From: Marispirochaeta sp964554875
GTDB lineage: Bacteria > Spirochaetota > Spirochaetia > JC444 > Marispirochaetaceae
DNA length: 64,000 nt
Assembly (NCBI GenBank): GCA_964554875.1
Contig: CAZKQJ010000003.1
Span: forward strand, 62,001-126,000
Direction: 5' to 3'
A model generated the notes under the pieces. The model had not been told where the DNA came from, ran no database searches, and worked only from the letters and a program-made list of their open reading frames with translations. The position numbers were made by a program, and so were the translations under genes. Every line of letters begins with the position of its first letter. Positions within the stretch are counted from its first letter, which is position 1. Below are positions 1-8,333 of the stretch, in pieces.

Positions 1-313
1 TCCTGGAATCGTATTTTGTCTCGGAGCTGAAGAGGGGCTGACCGGTAGCTGCGGAATAGTAGGTACCCTTCTCGTAGAACTTGTCGTATTTGCCGCTGAA
101 GGCATATTCCGTTCCCTCTTCACGGAGGATATAGTACTGATCATCCGTCAGACGCTGCCGCCACTCATCCTCCGACAGCTGTACCGGAAAATCGATCTCC
201 CCCTTGTCGGTATAAACCGGATAACCCCGCAGCCGCCGGGTTTGCGATTCGGCGAGGATAACAAGCCCGGGCAGCAGCACAAGCAGAGCCAGGGCGATAC
301 TGAAACGTCTCAT
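1..313 (-). CDS. msrB: Peptide-methionine (R)-S-oxide reductase, exported, partial
   Basis: The gene starts at the ATG at 313 behind a clear AAGGAGG and runs off the left edge, so only about 104 N-terminal residues are visible. A hydrophobic signal peptide (about residues 1-21) precedes a typical MsrB N-terminus: LSEDEWRQRLTDDQYYILREEGTEYAFSG-type sequence, then a TKYDS motif. MsrB reduces methionine-R-sulfoxide in proteins; the signal peptide implies a periplasmic or membrane-anchored form. The first zinc-binding CxxC of the family is replaced by SAAT (within YYSAATG), so this is probably a zinc-free form. The catalytic Cys lies outside the window. Family assignment is firm from the motifs; location is inferred. 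Confidence 0.85.
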   Translation of the reverse strand, partial: MRRFSIALALLVLLPGLVILAESQTRRLRGYPVYTDKGEIDFPVQLSEDEWRQRLTDDQYYILREEGTEYAFSGKYDKFYEKGTYYSAATGQPLFSSETKYDSR

Positions 314-479
314 AGAATCCTCCTTGGGATCTTCCCGTGCTTAAATTTCCATATTCTTGACCATTAAAGTCAAATAAATTCCGGAATTGTTCCTGTATAC
401 TCCCCCCTGACAAAACCCTCGTGATGGTCTATAGTAGGTCCTTGGGAACATTTCAAACACATTTCCAGGGAGCTTGATA

Positions 480-1625
480 ATGCAGATTGTACACATGAAT
501 TCCACACCGGCCACCAGATCACTATTGGTGGTACTGGTATCTATTTTAGCCCTGACGACTCCTGTCTTTGCCGGCGGCAGCAAGGAGAAGACAGCGGAAA
601 ACCAGCAGAAAGCCAAACCGGCCGCAGAGGCGGCACAACCTGATTCACAGAACGGTGACCAGCCCCGGACCGCGGAAAATCAAAACAAAAAGCGCAGTTC
701 ACTTGCGGTTGCTTCCGGCGGACCTGTCGCCTCGGTAAACGGGGAAATCATTACCGAAGAGGCCTTTAACGCCCAGATAGAGAATCTGCGCAAGAGCTAC
801 CGCGCCCAGCGGGGGAGCGATATACCCGCCCAGGAGCTTGATAAACTCAAAAAGCAGGTAGCCCAGGCCATGATCACCAAGAACGTTCTGCTGCAGAATT
901 TCCGGGAACTCGGCTTCTCCGTCGATCCAGACAGGGTGGACCGGGAAATTCAGAACGTCAAAAACAATTACGGCTCCGAGGCGGAGTTCAAGAAGTCCAT
1001 GGCCGACCAGGGCTACGACATGGAACGGCTCAGGAAAGAGATTACCCAGAGCCTGCAGGTCTTCATGGTTCAGCAGCACGTGGTGCAGGACGTGGTAGTT
1101 ACGGAGGATGAGATGCGCCGGGCCTACAACGCGAACGTTGACCAGATAACCCAGCCGGAAACCGTACGGGCCCGCCACATCCTGATAAGCCTTGAAGAGG
1201 GTGCGACGGAAGAGGACAGGGCCGAAGCCCGGAAAAAGATCGAGGCTATCCAGGACGAGCTCGAGAATGGAGCGGATTTTGCCGAGCTGGCAAAAGAGAA
1301 GTCCGAAGGCCCCAGCAGCGAGAACGGCGGCGACCTGGGTTACTTTTCCGCCGATAAAATGGTCCCCAGCTTCTCCAATGCCGCCTTTGCGCTGCAGCCC
1401 GGAGAGGTCAGCGACATCGTTGAGACCCGCTTCGGCTACCATATAATAAAGCTGGAGGACCGCAAGGATGCCTGGCTGCCCGGGTTTGACGAGGTAAAGG
1501 AACACCTCAGGCCCCAGCTGGAGCAGCAGAAGGCCCAGATGGTTTTCCAGGAATACGTTCAGCAGCTTCAGGGGAAGGCGGAAATCGAGATTCTGCGCCC
1601 CGACCTGAAGCCGGAACAGCAATAA
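480..1625 (+). CDS. SurA/PpiC-type periplasmic peptidyl-prolyl isomerase (foldase)
   Basis: This 381-residue protein has a signal peptide (about 1-32, cleaved before GGSKEK), a Gln/Lys/Ala-rich linker to about residue 75, a SurA_N-like helical domain (about 80-205) and one parvulin rotamase domain (about 220-320). The parvulin part shows RARHILIS, the ADFAELAKEKSEGPS block, GGDLGYF and GYHIIKLEDR, all typical. It would help exported and outer-membrane proteins fold in the periplasm. The start at 480 is chosen because AGGGAG lies 7 bases upstream; an in-frame TTG at 474 and ATG at 495 are alternatives. It is a single gene closed by a strong terminator. Only one rotamase domain is present, unlike SurA of E. 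coli, which has two. Confidence 0.88.
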   Translation: MQIVHMNSTPATRSLLVVLVSILALTTPVFAGGSKEKTAENQQKAKPAAEAAQPDSQNGDQPRTAENQNKKRSSLAVASGGPVASVNGEIITEEAFNAQIENLRKSYRAQRGSDIPAQELDKLKKQVAQAMITKNVLLQNFRELGFSVDPDRVDREIQNVKNNYGSEAEFKKSMADQGYDMERLRKEITQSLQVFMVQQHVVQDVVVTEDEMRRAYNANVDQITQPETVRARHILISLEEGATEEDRAEARKKIEAIQDELENGADFAELAKEKSEGPSSENGGDLGYFSADKMVPSFSNAAFALQPGEVSDIVETRFGYHIIKLEDRKDAWLPGFDEVKEHLRPQLEQQKAQMVFQEYVQQLQGKAEIEILRPDLKPEQQ

Positions 1626-1652
1626 TACTCCAGAGCTCCGGATTTATTTGCA

Positions 1653-1679
1653 CCGCTCCCCTTTCGGGAGCGGTTTTTT
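1653..1679 (+). terminator. Rho-independent terminator after the foldase gene
   Basis: A perfect 8-bp stem (CCGCTCCC at 1653-1660 with GGGAGCGG at 1666-1673) with a 5-base loop is followed by six T. It closes the foldase gene. Confidence 0.93.
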
Positions 1680-1680
1680 A

Positions 1681-1710
1681 TTGACTTACAAAAGCCATAT
1701 GCTCTATCTT
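1681..1710 (+). promoter_or_regulatory. Putative sigma-70 promoter of the amino-acid ABC operon
   Basis: TTGACT (1681-1686), an 18-base spacer and TATCTT (1705-1710) precede the binding-protein gene, directly after the upstream terminator. The expected leader of about 29 bases contains a GAGGAG ribosome site. Confidence 0.55.
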
Positions 1711-1745
1711 GATAGAAATTAACCAATTCCTGAGGAGAATAGAGA

Positions 1746-2492
1746 ATGTTTAAAAGAATTGCACTTGTTTTTATGATTTCTTTAATTGGTTTTGTCCTTT
1801 TTGCGGGCGGGCAGAAGGACGACAACATGTATGTCTTCGCCTCCGACGTGGCCTGGGCCCCCATGGAGTTTGTGGATGAGAACGGCGACATGGTAGGATT
1901 CGACATCGACCTGATGGCGGCCATTGCCGAAGAAGCCGGTTTTAAATACGAAATCCGCAATACCGCCTGGGACGGAATCTTCGCGGGACTTGCCAACGGA
2001 GCCTACGACGGGGTTATCTCCTCGGTAACCATTACCGAGGATCGCAAAAAGGCAATGGACTTCTCCGAGCCCTACATCAATGCCGGCCAGGTGCTGATTG
2101 TACGCAAGGAGCTCAGTGGAGTAAGCACCCTCGCCGACATGAAGGGCATGAAGGTGGGCGTTCAGAACGGGACCACCGGAGATTTTGCCGTGGAAGCTGC
2201 GGAAGGAGTTAACCGCCGGGCCTACGACGAGATCGGTTTTGCTGTGGAAGACCTGATGAACGGCAACGTAGACGGTGTGGTCTGCGATTCTCCTGTAGCC
2301 GCCGACTACGTGCTTCAGAACGAGAGCTACAAGGGAGCCCTCAAGATTGTCGGCGAACCCTTTACCGAGGAGTACTACGGAATCGCGGTACAGAAGGGCA
2401 ACACCGAGCTGCTGAACAGGATCAACGCCGGCCTGAAAAAAGTCATTGAATCCGGCAAGCGGGACGAGCTGATCGATAAATGGCTGCGATAG
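1746..2492 (+). CDS. Polar amino-acid ABC transporter, substrate-binding protein
   Basis: The 248-residue protein has a signal peptide ending LFAGGQKDD (no lipobox Cys) and a type-3 bacterial extracellular solute-binding domain. Typical signatures are WAPMEFVDENGDMVGFDIDLM at the start of lobe 1, the SSVTITEDRKKAMDFSEPY block and the lobe 2 segment GMKVGVQNGTTGD. Such proteins bind amino acids in the periplasm and deliver them to a HisM/GlnP-type permease. The gene overlaps the permease gene by 13 bases, and the ATPase follows, giving a complete three-gene importer. The ligand cannot be told from sequence alone; glutamine, arginine or cystine types are all possible. Confidence 0.92.
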   Translation: MFKRIALVFMISLIGFVLFAGGQKDDNMYVFASDVAWAPMEFVDENGDMVGFDIDLMAAIAEEAGFKYEIRNTAWDGIFAGLANGAYDGVISSVTITEDRKKAMDFSEPYINAGQVLIVRKELSGVSTLADMKGMKVGVQNGTTGDFAVEAAEGVNRRAYDEIGFAVEDLMNGNVDGVVCDSPVAADYVLQNESYKGALKIVGEPFTEEYYGIAVQKGNTELLNRINAGLKKVIESGKRDELIDKWLR

Positions 2493-3277
2493 ACCAGCCG
2501 GCGAAGGGCACCAGGATTGAAGTAACCGACGGTGCCCTTCTGCCCATTAAAAGCGAACGGGGTATCCTGAACTCCTGGCGGGTTACCTTTGTTTTTTCCA
2601 TTGTAATGCTGGCGATCCTCTTTTTCTTCTACGAGGAGCCCTATTCACAGATTGTGTTCGTGGTTGCCAAGGGAATCCCCATCACCTTCAGTGTAACAGT
2701 CTTCGCAATCCTCGGGTCCATCTTTATCGGCCTCTTCGCCGGGCTCGGCCAGATTTCCCGGCTGCGCATTGTCAACCTGATCGCCGGAGTCTATATCGAA
2801 CTGATCCGGGGGATTCCTCTCCTGGTGCAGCTGATCTTTATCTATTACGCCCTGGGCCGTTTTTTCAAGATAGAAGGCACGATTGCCGCGATTATAGCCC
2901 TTTCCATCTGTTACGGCGCCTACATGGGGGAGATCTTCCGGGCAGGTATCCAGTCCATCCCCAAAGGCCAAATGGAGGCCGCCCTTGCCCTGGGTCTTTC
3001 CCGCGGCCAGGCAATGCGTCTGGTAATCCTGCCCCAGACCGTAAAGATAATTCTCCCGGCCATCGGTAACGAGTTCATCGCCATGCTCAAGGACTCATCC
3101 CTTGTTTCAGTCATTGCCCTCCGGGACATTCTTCGACGGGGGAGGGAATACATTGCCAGGACCTTTCTCTCTCTGGAAACCATGGCCATCGTTGCCCTCG
3201 TATATCTGGTAATTACCCTTGTGCTCTCCAAACTTGTTGCTATACTTGAAGACAGGATGAAGACCAGTGAAACCTAG
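2480..3277 (+). CDS. Polar amino-acid ABC transporter permease
   Basis: The 265-residue membrane protein belongs to the HisM/GlnP permease family. A cytosolic N-terminus of about 30 residues precedes a first membrane helix (about 33-50), followed by the usual five-helix core. The EAA loop is present (QMEAALALGLSRGQAMRLVILPQ, about 160-185), which contacts the ATPase. It starts inside the binding-protein gene and ends inside the ATPase gene, so the three are translationally coupled. It would form the membrane channel, probably as a homodimer since no second permease is encoded nearby. Confidence 0.92.
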   Translation: MAAIDQPAKGTRIEVTDGALLPIKSERGILNSWRVTFVFSIVMLAILFFFYEEPYSQIVFVVAKGIPITFSVTVFAILGSIFIGLFAGLGQISRLRIVNLIAGVYIELIRGIPLLVQLIFIYYALGRFFKIEGTIAAIIALSICYGAYMGEIFRAGIQSIPKGQMEAALALGLSRGQAMRLVILPQTVKIILPAIGNEFIAMLKDSSLVSVIALRDILRRGREYIARTFLSLETMAIVALVYLVITLVLSKLVAILEDRMKTSET

Positions 3278-3998
3278 AATACGAATAGAGGAAGCCGTAA
3301 AGAACTTCGGACACGTGCAGGCCCTTAAGGGCGCCAGCCTGGAAGTCCAGCCGGGAGAGGTTGTGCTGATCATCGGCCCTTCAGGCTCGGGAAAAAGCAC
3401 CCTGCTGCGCAGCGTCAACCGCCTGGAACGTCTAAGCAGCGGACATATCTGGATCGATGACGATCGGGTAACCGGGCCCAAAGCGGACATCCGACGCATC
3501 CGCGAAGAGGTGGGCATGGTTTTTCAGAGTTTCAATCTTTTCCCCCACCTCAAAGTGCTGGACAACATCAGCCTTGGTCCCCGGAACGTCAAACGAACCG
3601 CGAAAGCGGCCGCGGAGGAGAAATCCCGGGCCCTTCTGAAAAAGGTCGGACTCTCCGACAAGGAACAGGCCTGGCCGGAACAGCTCTCCGGCGGACAGCA
3701 GCAGAGGGTCGCCATAGCCCGCGCCCTGGCCATGGAACCGAAGGTCATGCTCTTTGACGAGCCTACCTCCGCCCTTGATCCGGAGATGATCAAGGAGGTC
3801 CTGGACGTCATGCTGGCTCTGGCCCAGGAGGGAATGACCATGCTGGTTGTTTCCCATGAGATGGGCTTTGCCCGGGCAGCCGCTGACAAGGTTGTTTTCA
3901 TGGATGAAGGCCAGATCGTGGAGGTCGGCCCTCCGGATCAGCTTTTCAGTTCTCCCACAGAGGAACGGACCCAGCGTTTCCTGAAGCACATTCTATAA
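3267..3998 (+). CDS. Polar amino-acid ABC transporter ATP-binding protein
   Basis: The 243-residue ATPase of the GlnQ/ArtP/HisP family carries Walker A (GPSGSGKST, about 36-44), Q-loop (GMVFQSFNLFPH), the signature LSGGQQQRVAIARAL (about 136-150), Walker B (MLFDEPTSALDPE) and the switch His (VVSHEMGFA). It powers the importer encoded just upstream. GTG at 3267 is the start, overlapping the permease gene by 11 bases. No outlying domain is present; length is normal for the family. Confidence 0.94.
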   Translation: MKPRIRIEEAVKNFGHVQALKGASLEVQPGEVVLIIGPSGSGKSTLLRSVNRLERLSSGHIWIDDDRVTGPKADIRRIREEVGMVFQSFNLFPHLKVLDNISLGPRNVKRTAKAAAEEKSRALLKKVGLSDKEQAWPEQLSGGQQQRVAIARALAMEPKVMLFDEPTSALDPEMIKEVLDVMLALAQEGMTMLVVSHEMGFARAAADKVVFMDEGQIVEVGPPDQLFSSPTEERTQRFLKHIL

Positions 3999-4023
3999 AA
4001 TCCATCCCAAAGGAGGAGGAGTC

Positions 4024-5919
4024 ATGCCCGATACCCTTCCAAAACGAATACTGCATTTCGCCGAAAAACACCCGGAGGCGGTAATCCAGTACACGAAGGA
4101 TGCGGCTGGAACCTTTCAGCCCACGACCTTTCCCGTATTTGTCCGGGAATTCAAAGCCTTTGCCGCGGGACTGCAGCATCTGGGAGTCAAAAAAGGAGAT
4201 CATGTAGGACTGATCAGCGAAAACCGCAAAGAGTGGCTGATCAGCGACATTGGTATCCTTGCCCTCGGGGCCGCGGACGTACCCAGGGGCTGCGATTCCA
4301 CCGCCGAGGAGATAAGCTACATTCTCTCCTTCTCCGAATGCCGGGTGGTAATCCTTGAAAACGAGGCCCAGCTGGCGAAGATCAATGCCCATAAAAAAGA
4401 GCTGGGCCACCTGAAGCACATTATACTGATGGATGCCGGCATTAATCCGGAAGCATGGCTGGGGGTCAAACTCCACAGCTTTGCCGAGGTGCTGGAGAAC
4501 GGAAAGGAGCTTTACGACAAGCATCCTGAACAGGTCGATACCAGCATCGATGAGGGCAGCAGGGACGATATTGCTACCCTGATTTTCACCTCCGGAACCA
4601 CGGGAGTTCCCAAAGGGGTAATGCTCACGCACGGGAATTTCCTCCACCAGGTGGAAAACGTGCCAAAACTGATCAATACCGGGCTCGGGGACATCTGGCT
4701 CTGTGTGCTTCCGGTATGGCACTCCTTTGAGCGGATAATGCAGTATGTGGCCACCGGGTGGGGATCGGCCCTGGCCTATTCCAAGCCCATCGGCAAGATC
4801 ATGCTTGCGGACATGCAGCAGATCAAGCCCACCTGGATGGCATCGGTTCCCCGCATATGGGAGGCAGTACAGGCCGGGATTTACCGAAACATCAACAAGG
4901 AAGGTGGTGCCAAAAAGGCACTCTTCTACTTCTTTGTTGCCGCCGCCGGAGCCTGGACAGGATTCAGAAACCGCCTGTACGGACTCCTGCCGGAGTTCAG
5001 AAAACGGATCCGGGTGCTGGACATCATGATCGCGGTACTGCCTTTTCTGCTGCTTTACCCCCTCAAGGCCCTGGGAGATATCCTGGTCTTCTCAAAAATA
5101 AAGGCCAAGCTGGGGGGCAACTTCGTTGCCGGTATCTCCGGCGGAGGAGCTTTGCCGAAGTCGGTGGACCGCTTCTTTTCTGCGGCGGGCATCCTTCTGC
5201 TCGAAGGCTATGGACTGACCGAGACAGCCCCGGTACTGGGCGTGCGGGACCAGAAACATCCCGTCCCCGGAACCATCGGTCCGGTTTTTCCCGGTACGGT
5301 GATCGAGATCCGCGATGAGGAAGGAAACATACTTCCCCCCGGACGCAAGGGTATAGTTTTTGCCAGGGGTCCCCAGGTAATGAAGGGCTACTACAAGCAG
5401 CCGGAACTTACCAATGCGATTCTCTCCCCCGACGGCTGGCTCAACACCGGCGATCTTGGAATGCTCACCTGGCACAACGAACTGGCTATCATGGGACGGG
5501 TCAAGGACACCATCGTTTTGAGGGGGGGTGAGAATGTGGAACCCCTTCCTATCGAACAGAAGATGCAGGAATCCCCCTATATCAGCCAGTCCATGCTGCT
5601 GGGACAGGACCAGAAATACCTGGCCGCCCTGATTGTTCCAGATTATGAAGCCCTTCAGGAATACGCCTCCCAGAACAATCTTAGTTTCATGGACCGGGAG
5701 GATCTGATCGGAAGCCCCGAAATCGAGGAGCTCATCAATGGGGAAATCCAGGAACGCATTAACAGCAAAAACGGGTTTAAATCCTTTGAACGGGTCAACC
5801 GCTTCCGGCTGTTGACGAAACCCTTCGAAGTCGGCGATGAGCTTTCCCAGAAACAGGAAATCAAGCGTCATGTAATCAGCGCCAGGTACGAAAAGCTCAT
5901 TCAGGAAATTTTTTCCTGA
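4024..5919 (+). CDS. Long-chain acyl-CoA synthetase (AMP-forming ligase)
   Basis: The 631-residue protein is an AMP-binding enzyme that activates fatty acids to acyl-CoA through an acyl-adenylate. The P-loop-like motif FTSGTTGVPKGVMLTHGN is at about 188-206, YGLTETAPVLG at about 394-404, the TGD motif near 475 and the hinge GRVKDTIVLRGGENVEP at about 490-507. A hydrophobic stretch around 335-355 suggests membrane association, as in bacterial FadD15-like enzymes. A strong AAAGGAGGAGGAG lies just before ATG. It stands 25 bases after the ABC operon and may be co-transcribed, but there is no functional link. Substrate chain length is not predictable. Confidence 0.88.
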   Translation: MPDTLPKRILHFAEKHPEAVIQYTKDAAGTFQPTTFPVFVREFKAFAAGLQHLGVKKGDHVGLISENRKEWLISDIGILALGAADVPRGCDSTAEEISYILSFSECRVVILENEAQLAKINAHKKELGHLKHIILMDAGINPEAWLGVKLHSFAEVLENGKELYDKHPEQVDTSIDEGSRDDIATLIFTSGTTGVPKGVMLTHGNFLHQVENVPKLINTGLGDIWLCVLPVWHSFERIMQYVATGWGSALAYSKPIGKIMLADMQQIKPTWMASVPRIWEAVQAGIYRNINKEGGAKKALFYFFVAAAGAWTGFRNRLYGLLPEFRKRIRVLDIMIAVLPFLLLYPLKALGDILVFSKIKAKLGGNFVAGISGGGALPKSVDRFFSAAGILLLEGYGLTETAPVLGVRDQKHPVPGTIGPVFPGTVIEIRDEEGNILPPGRKGIVFARGPQVMKGYYKQPELTNAILSPDGWLNTGDLGMLTWHNELAIMGRVKDTIVLRGGENVEPLPIEQKMQESPYISQSMLLGQDQKYLAALIVPDYEALQEYASQNNLSFMDREDLIGSPEIEELINGEIQERINSKNGFKSFERVNRFRLLTKPFEVGDELSQKQEIKRHVISARYEKLIQEIFS

Positions 5920-5948
5920 TTTCCGGAAATTATTACATTCTTTTGTCA

Positions 5949-5985
5949 AAAGACCCCGAGGAGCATTTCTTCGGGGTCTTTCTTC
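5949..5985 (+). terminator. Rho-independent terminator after the acyl-CoA synthetase
   Basis: An 11-bp perfect inverted repeat (5949-5959 with 5971-5981, core GACCCCGA) is followed by a T-rich tract. It closes the ABC/acyl-CoA ligase unit. Confidence 0.9.
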
Positions 5986-6055
5986 ATTTTAATGTGATTG
6001 TTTTCACAATAACGCGACAACTCCTTCTCATATATGACCAAAAAGATCAAAATGA

Positions 6056-6084
6056 TTGACCATCACGACATTATGGGGTATTCT
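6056..6084 (+). promoter_or_regulatory. Putative sigma-70 promoter of the NADH dehydrogenase gene
   Basis: TTGACC (6056-6061), a 17-base spacer and TATTCT (6079-6084) lie about 98 bases before the gene. The long AT-rich leader ends in AAGGAG. Two TGACCA copies (6035-6040 and, as TTGACCAT, 6056-6063) sit near the -35 and might be a regulator site. Confidence 0.4.
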
Positions 6085-6181
6085 TTTTAATTGAAAAAAT
6101 ATAGTATTATGAATATACAGTTATCGTTGTATTTCCGGTTCCCGTTACGTACAATAAAGATGTCAAGAAGGAGTTACATGC

Positions 6182-8311
6182 ATGAAGCGTATTGTTATTC
6201 TTGGCGGCGGCTATGGCGGCATTGCTGCAGCTAAGAAGCTGGCAAAGATTTTCAAGAAAAACAGTGATATCTCGATTACAATCGTCGACAAGAATACCTA
6301 TCATACCCTGATGACTGAGCTTCACGAGGTAGCAGGATCGAGGGTGGATCCCGATTCGGTCATGGTCTCCTATGAGAGGATTTTTACCGGAACGAAAGTC
6401 AATGTGGTAACCGATTTTATCACCGGAATCGATTTCGAAAAGAAAGCTCTCGTATCGGAAAAAGCGGAATACCCCTATGACTACCTGATCCTCGGAACGG
6501 GCGGCGCTCCGGAGTTCTTTGATATCCAGGGGATTCAGGAAAACTCGTTCTCCCTCTGGTCCCTGGAGGACGCCATCCGTATCCGCCAGCATATTGAAGA
6601 GCGCTTCAGGCTGGCAGCCAAGGAACCGGATCCTGACCAGAAAAAACAGATGCTCACCTTCGTCGTTGCCGGAGCCGGTTTTACCGGCATTGAGCTTGCC
6701 GGTGAGCTTATGGAACGTCGGGATGTTCTCTGCGCCCGCTACCATATCGATCCCAGGGATGTCAGAATTATTGTCGTTGAAGCCATGGATCGGGTTCTTC
6801 CGATCATCGAGGAACCTCTTCGGAAAAAGGCCGAGAAGTACATGCGAAAGCATGGAATAGAGATCATGCTCAAGTCGCCCATTGTGGCGGCGGAAGAGAA
6901 CCTGGTCATTCTGCAAAACGGTGAATCCATCAAAACAGAAACCTTTGTCTGGACTTGCGGAATTCACGGTTCAGAGTTTACCAGCCGGATACCCCTGGAA
7001 AAAGGACACACAGCCCGGGGAGAATGCTCCATCGCCTCTGAAGAGGGCATTCACGGAATGTCCGGCTGTCATTTTGAAGAAGACGAAACCTACATTGTCG
7101 GCAAGCGGGGACGTATTCTGGTCAACGATCTGATGCAGACCGCCGACTATCACGACATTTACGCTGTCGGCGACAACCTCTGGTTTGTCGAGGAGGGAAA
7201 GGTTCTTCCCCAGATTGTGGAGACCGCCCTTCAGACAGGGGAATGCGCCGCGGAGAATATTGCCGCCGACATAAAAACCGAGGAAAGGAAGGCATTCAAA
7301 TCCAACTACCACGGGTTCATGGTCTCCATCGGCGGCCGCTACTGCGTCTCCAATGCGGGAGGTATCAAGCTTTCCGGTTTCTTTGCCATGGCCATGAAAC
7401 ACATGGTAAACCTCCACTACCTTTTCGGACTGGCCGGGATTAATGCCTGCTGGGCATATCTCAAGCACGAGTTCTTCCACATGGAGGACAAGCGCACCCT
7501 TATCGGCGGACATCTTTCCTACCGGATGCAGGGTTTCTGGGCCGTTCCCCTCAGAATGTGGCTCGGTCTTATGTGGCTCGTCGAGGGTGTCAACAAGATC
7601 GGAGAAGGCTGGCTCAATTTTTCCGCCGGAACCAAGTCCGGCTGGATGTTCAGTAAGGGTGTAACCCAGGCGGGTGTTGCTTCCGGCGCGGATGCCGCCA
7701 GCGCAGCGACTGCTGCGGGGGACTACGCCGCCGACGCAGCTACAGCCGCCACTGGAGCTGCTGCCGATGCTGCCTCTGCAGCCACCGGTGCCGTTGCGGA
7801 AGCGACCACTGCAGCTACCGACGCTGCAGCCGATGCTGCTACAGCCGCGACCGAGTGGGCCGGAGAAGCAGCCGACGGAGCAGCGGAGGCTTTCGGACTT
7901 ATATGGGACACATCAAAGTCAATTATTCCCTACGACTCAGGATTTGTTACCTGGTTCAGGGAGATCTTCATGGACAGTATGGCAGCTTATATTCCGTACC
8001 AGCTGTTCCAGGCGATGGTTGTCGGCGTTGAGGTACTGATCGGTCTTGCCCTTATCGGCGGACTCTTTACATTTCCCGCTGCCGGGGTATCGATCATCCT
8101 GTGCTTTGTATTTATCTTCTCCGGAATGTTCAGCTGGGGTCAGCTCTGGTTCATTTTCGCGGCCATCGTCATGTTTGGAGGCGCCGGCCGAAGCTTCGGG
8201 CTGGACCATTACGTTCTTCCCTTCCTGGGCAAAAAATGGCGCTCCTTGTCGCTGGTACAGCGTTACCACCTCTACGGCGGCGAACCGGTCAACACGAAGA
8301 AGAAGCGCTGA
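6182..8311 (+). CDS. Type II NADH dehydrogenase fused to a DoxX-like membrane domain
   Basis: The 709-residue protein starts with a pyridine-nucleotide disulfide oxidoreductase of the Ndh-2 type: FAD site GGGYGG (about 8-13), NAD site VVAGAGFTGIELAGEL (about 160-175) and the FAD-closing motif IYAVGDN near 328. Ndh-2 passes electrons from NADH to quinone without pumping ions. From about residue 450 a DoxX-like domain begins (LRMWLGLMWLVEGVNKIGEGWL) and continues after residue 583 with three to four membrane helices. Between these halves lies an Ala-rich 11-residue repeat (503-570). The membrane domain probably anchors the enzyme and may touch the quinone. AAGGAG sits 9 bases before ATG. The polyprenyl synthase next door fits a quinone role. 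Confidence 0.85.
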   Translation: MKRIVILGGGYGGIAAAKKLAKIFKKNSDISITIVDKNTYHTLMTELHEVAGSRVDPDSVMVSYERIFTGTKVNVVTDFITGIDFEKKALVSEKAEYPYDYLILGTGGAPEFFDIQGIQENSFSLWSLEDAIRIRQHIEERFRLAAKEPDPDQKKQMLTFVVAGAGFTGIELAGELMERRDVLCARYHIDPRDVRIIVVEAMDRVLPIIEEPLRKKAEKYMRKHGIEIMLKSPIVAAEENLVILQNGESIKTETFVWTCGIHGSEFTSRIPLEKGHTARGECSIASEEGIHGMSGCHFEEDETYIVGKRGRILVNDLMQTADYHDIYAVGDNLWFVEEGKVLPQIVETALQTGECAAENIAADIKTEERKAFKSNYHGFMVSIGGRYCVSNAGGIKLSGFFAMAMKHMVNLHYLFGLAGINACWAYLKHEFFHMEDKRTLIGGHLSYRMQGFWAVPLRMWLGLMWLVEGVNKIGEGWLNFSAGTKSGWMFSKGVTQAGVASGADAASAATAAGDYAADAATAATGAAADAASAATGAVAEATTAATDAAADAATAATEWAGEAADGAAEAFGLIWDTSKSIIPYDSGFVTWFREIFMDSMAAYIPYQLFQAMVVGVEVLIGLALIGGLFTFPAAGVSIILCFVFIFSGMFSWGQLWFIFAAIVMFGGAGRSFGLDHYVLPFLGKKWRSLSLVQRYHLYGGEPVNTKKKR
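7688..7891 (+). repeat. Ala-rich undecapeptide repeat inside the Ndh-2/DoxX protein
   Basis: Residues 503-570 are almost only Ala, Thr, Ser, Asp and Gly. After a first irregular unit, units ADAATAATGAA, ADAASAATGAV, AEATTAATDAA and ADAATAATEWA repeat at an 11-residue period, with an acidic residue at position 2. The DNA copies have diverged in codon choice, so the repeat is kept at protein level and is not a recent slippage. An 11-residue period suggests a long amphipathic helix of the kind seen in LEA-type and synuclein-type proteins. Confidence 0.85.
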
Positions 8312-8333
8312 TACTACCGTGCGATCCGATTAC

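Noticed and set aside
7688..7891. The Ala-rich stretch as a DNA tandem repeat of mobile origin
   Set aside because: The nucleotide units differ in most third positions, so the repeat is at protein level and old.
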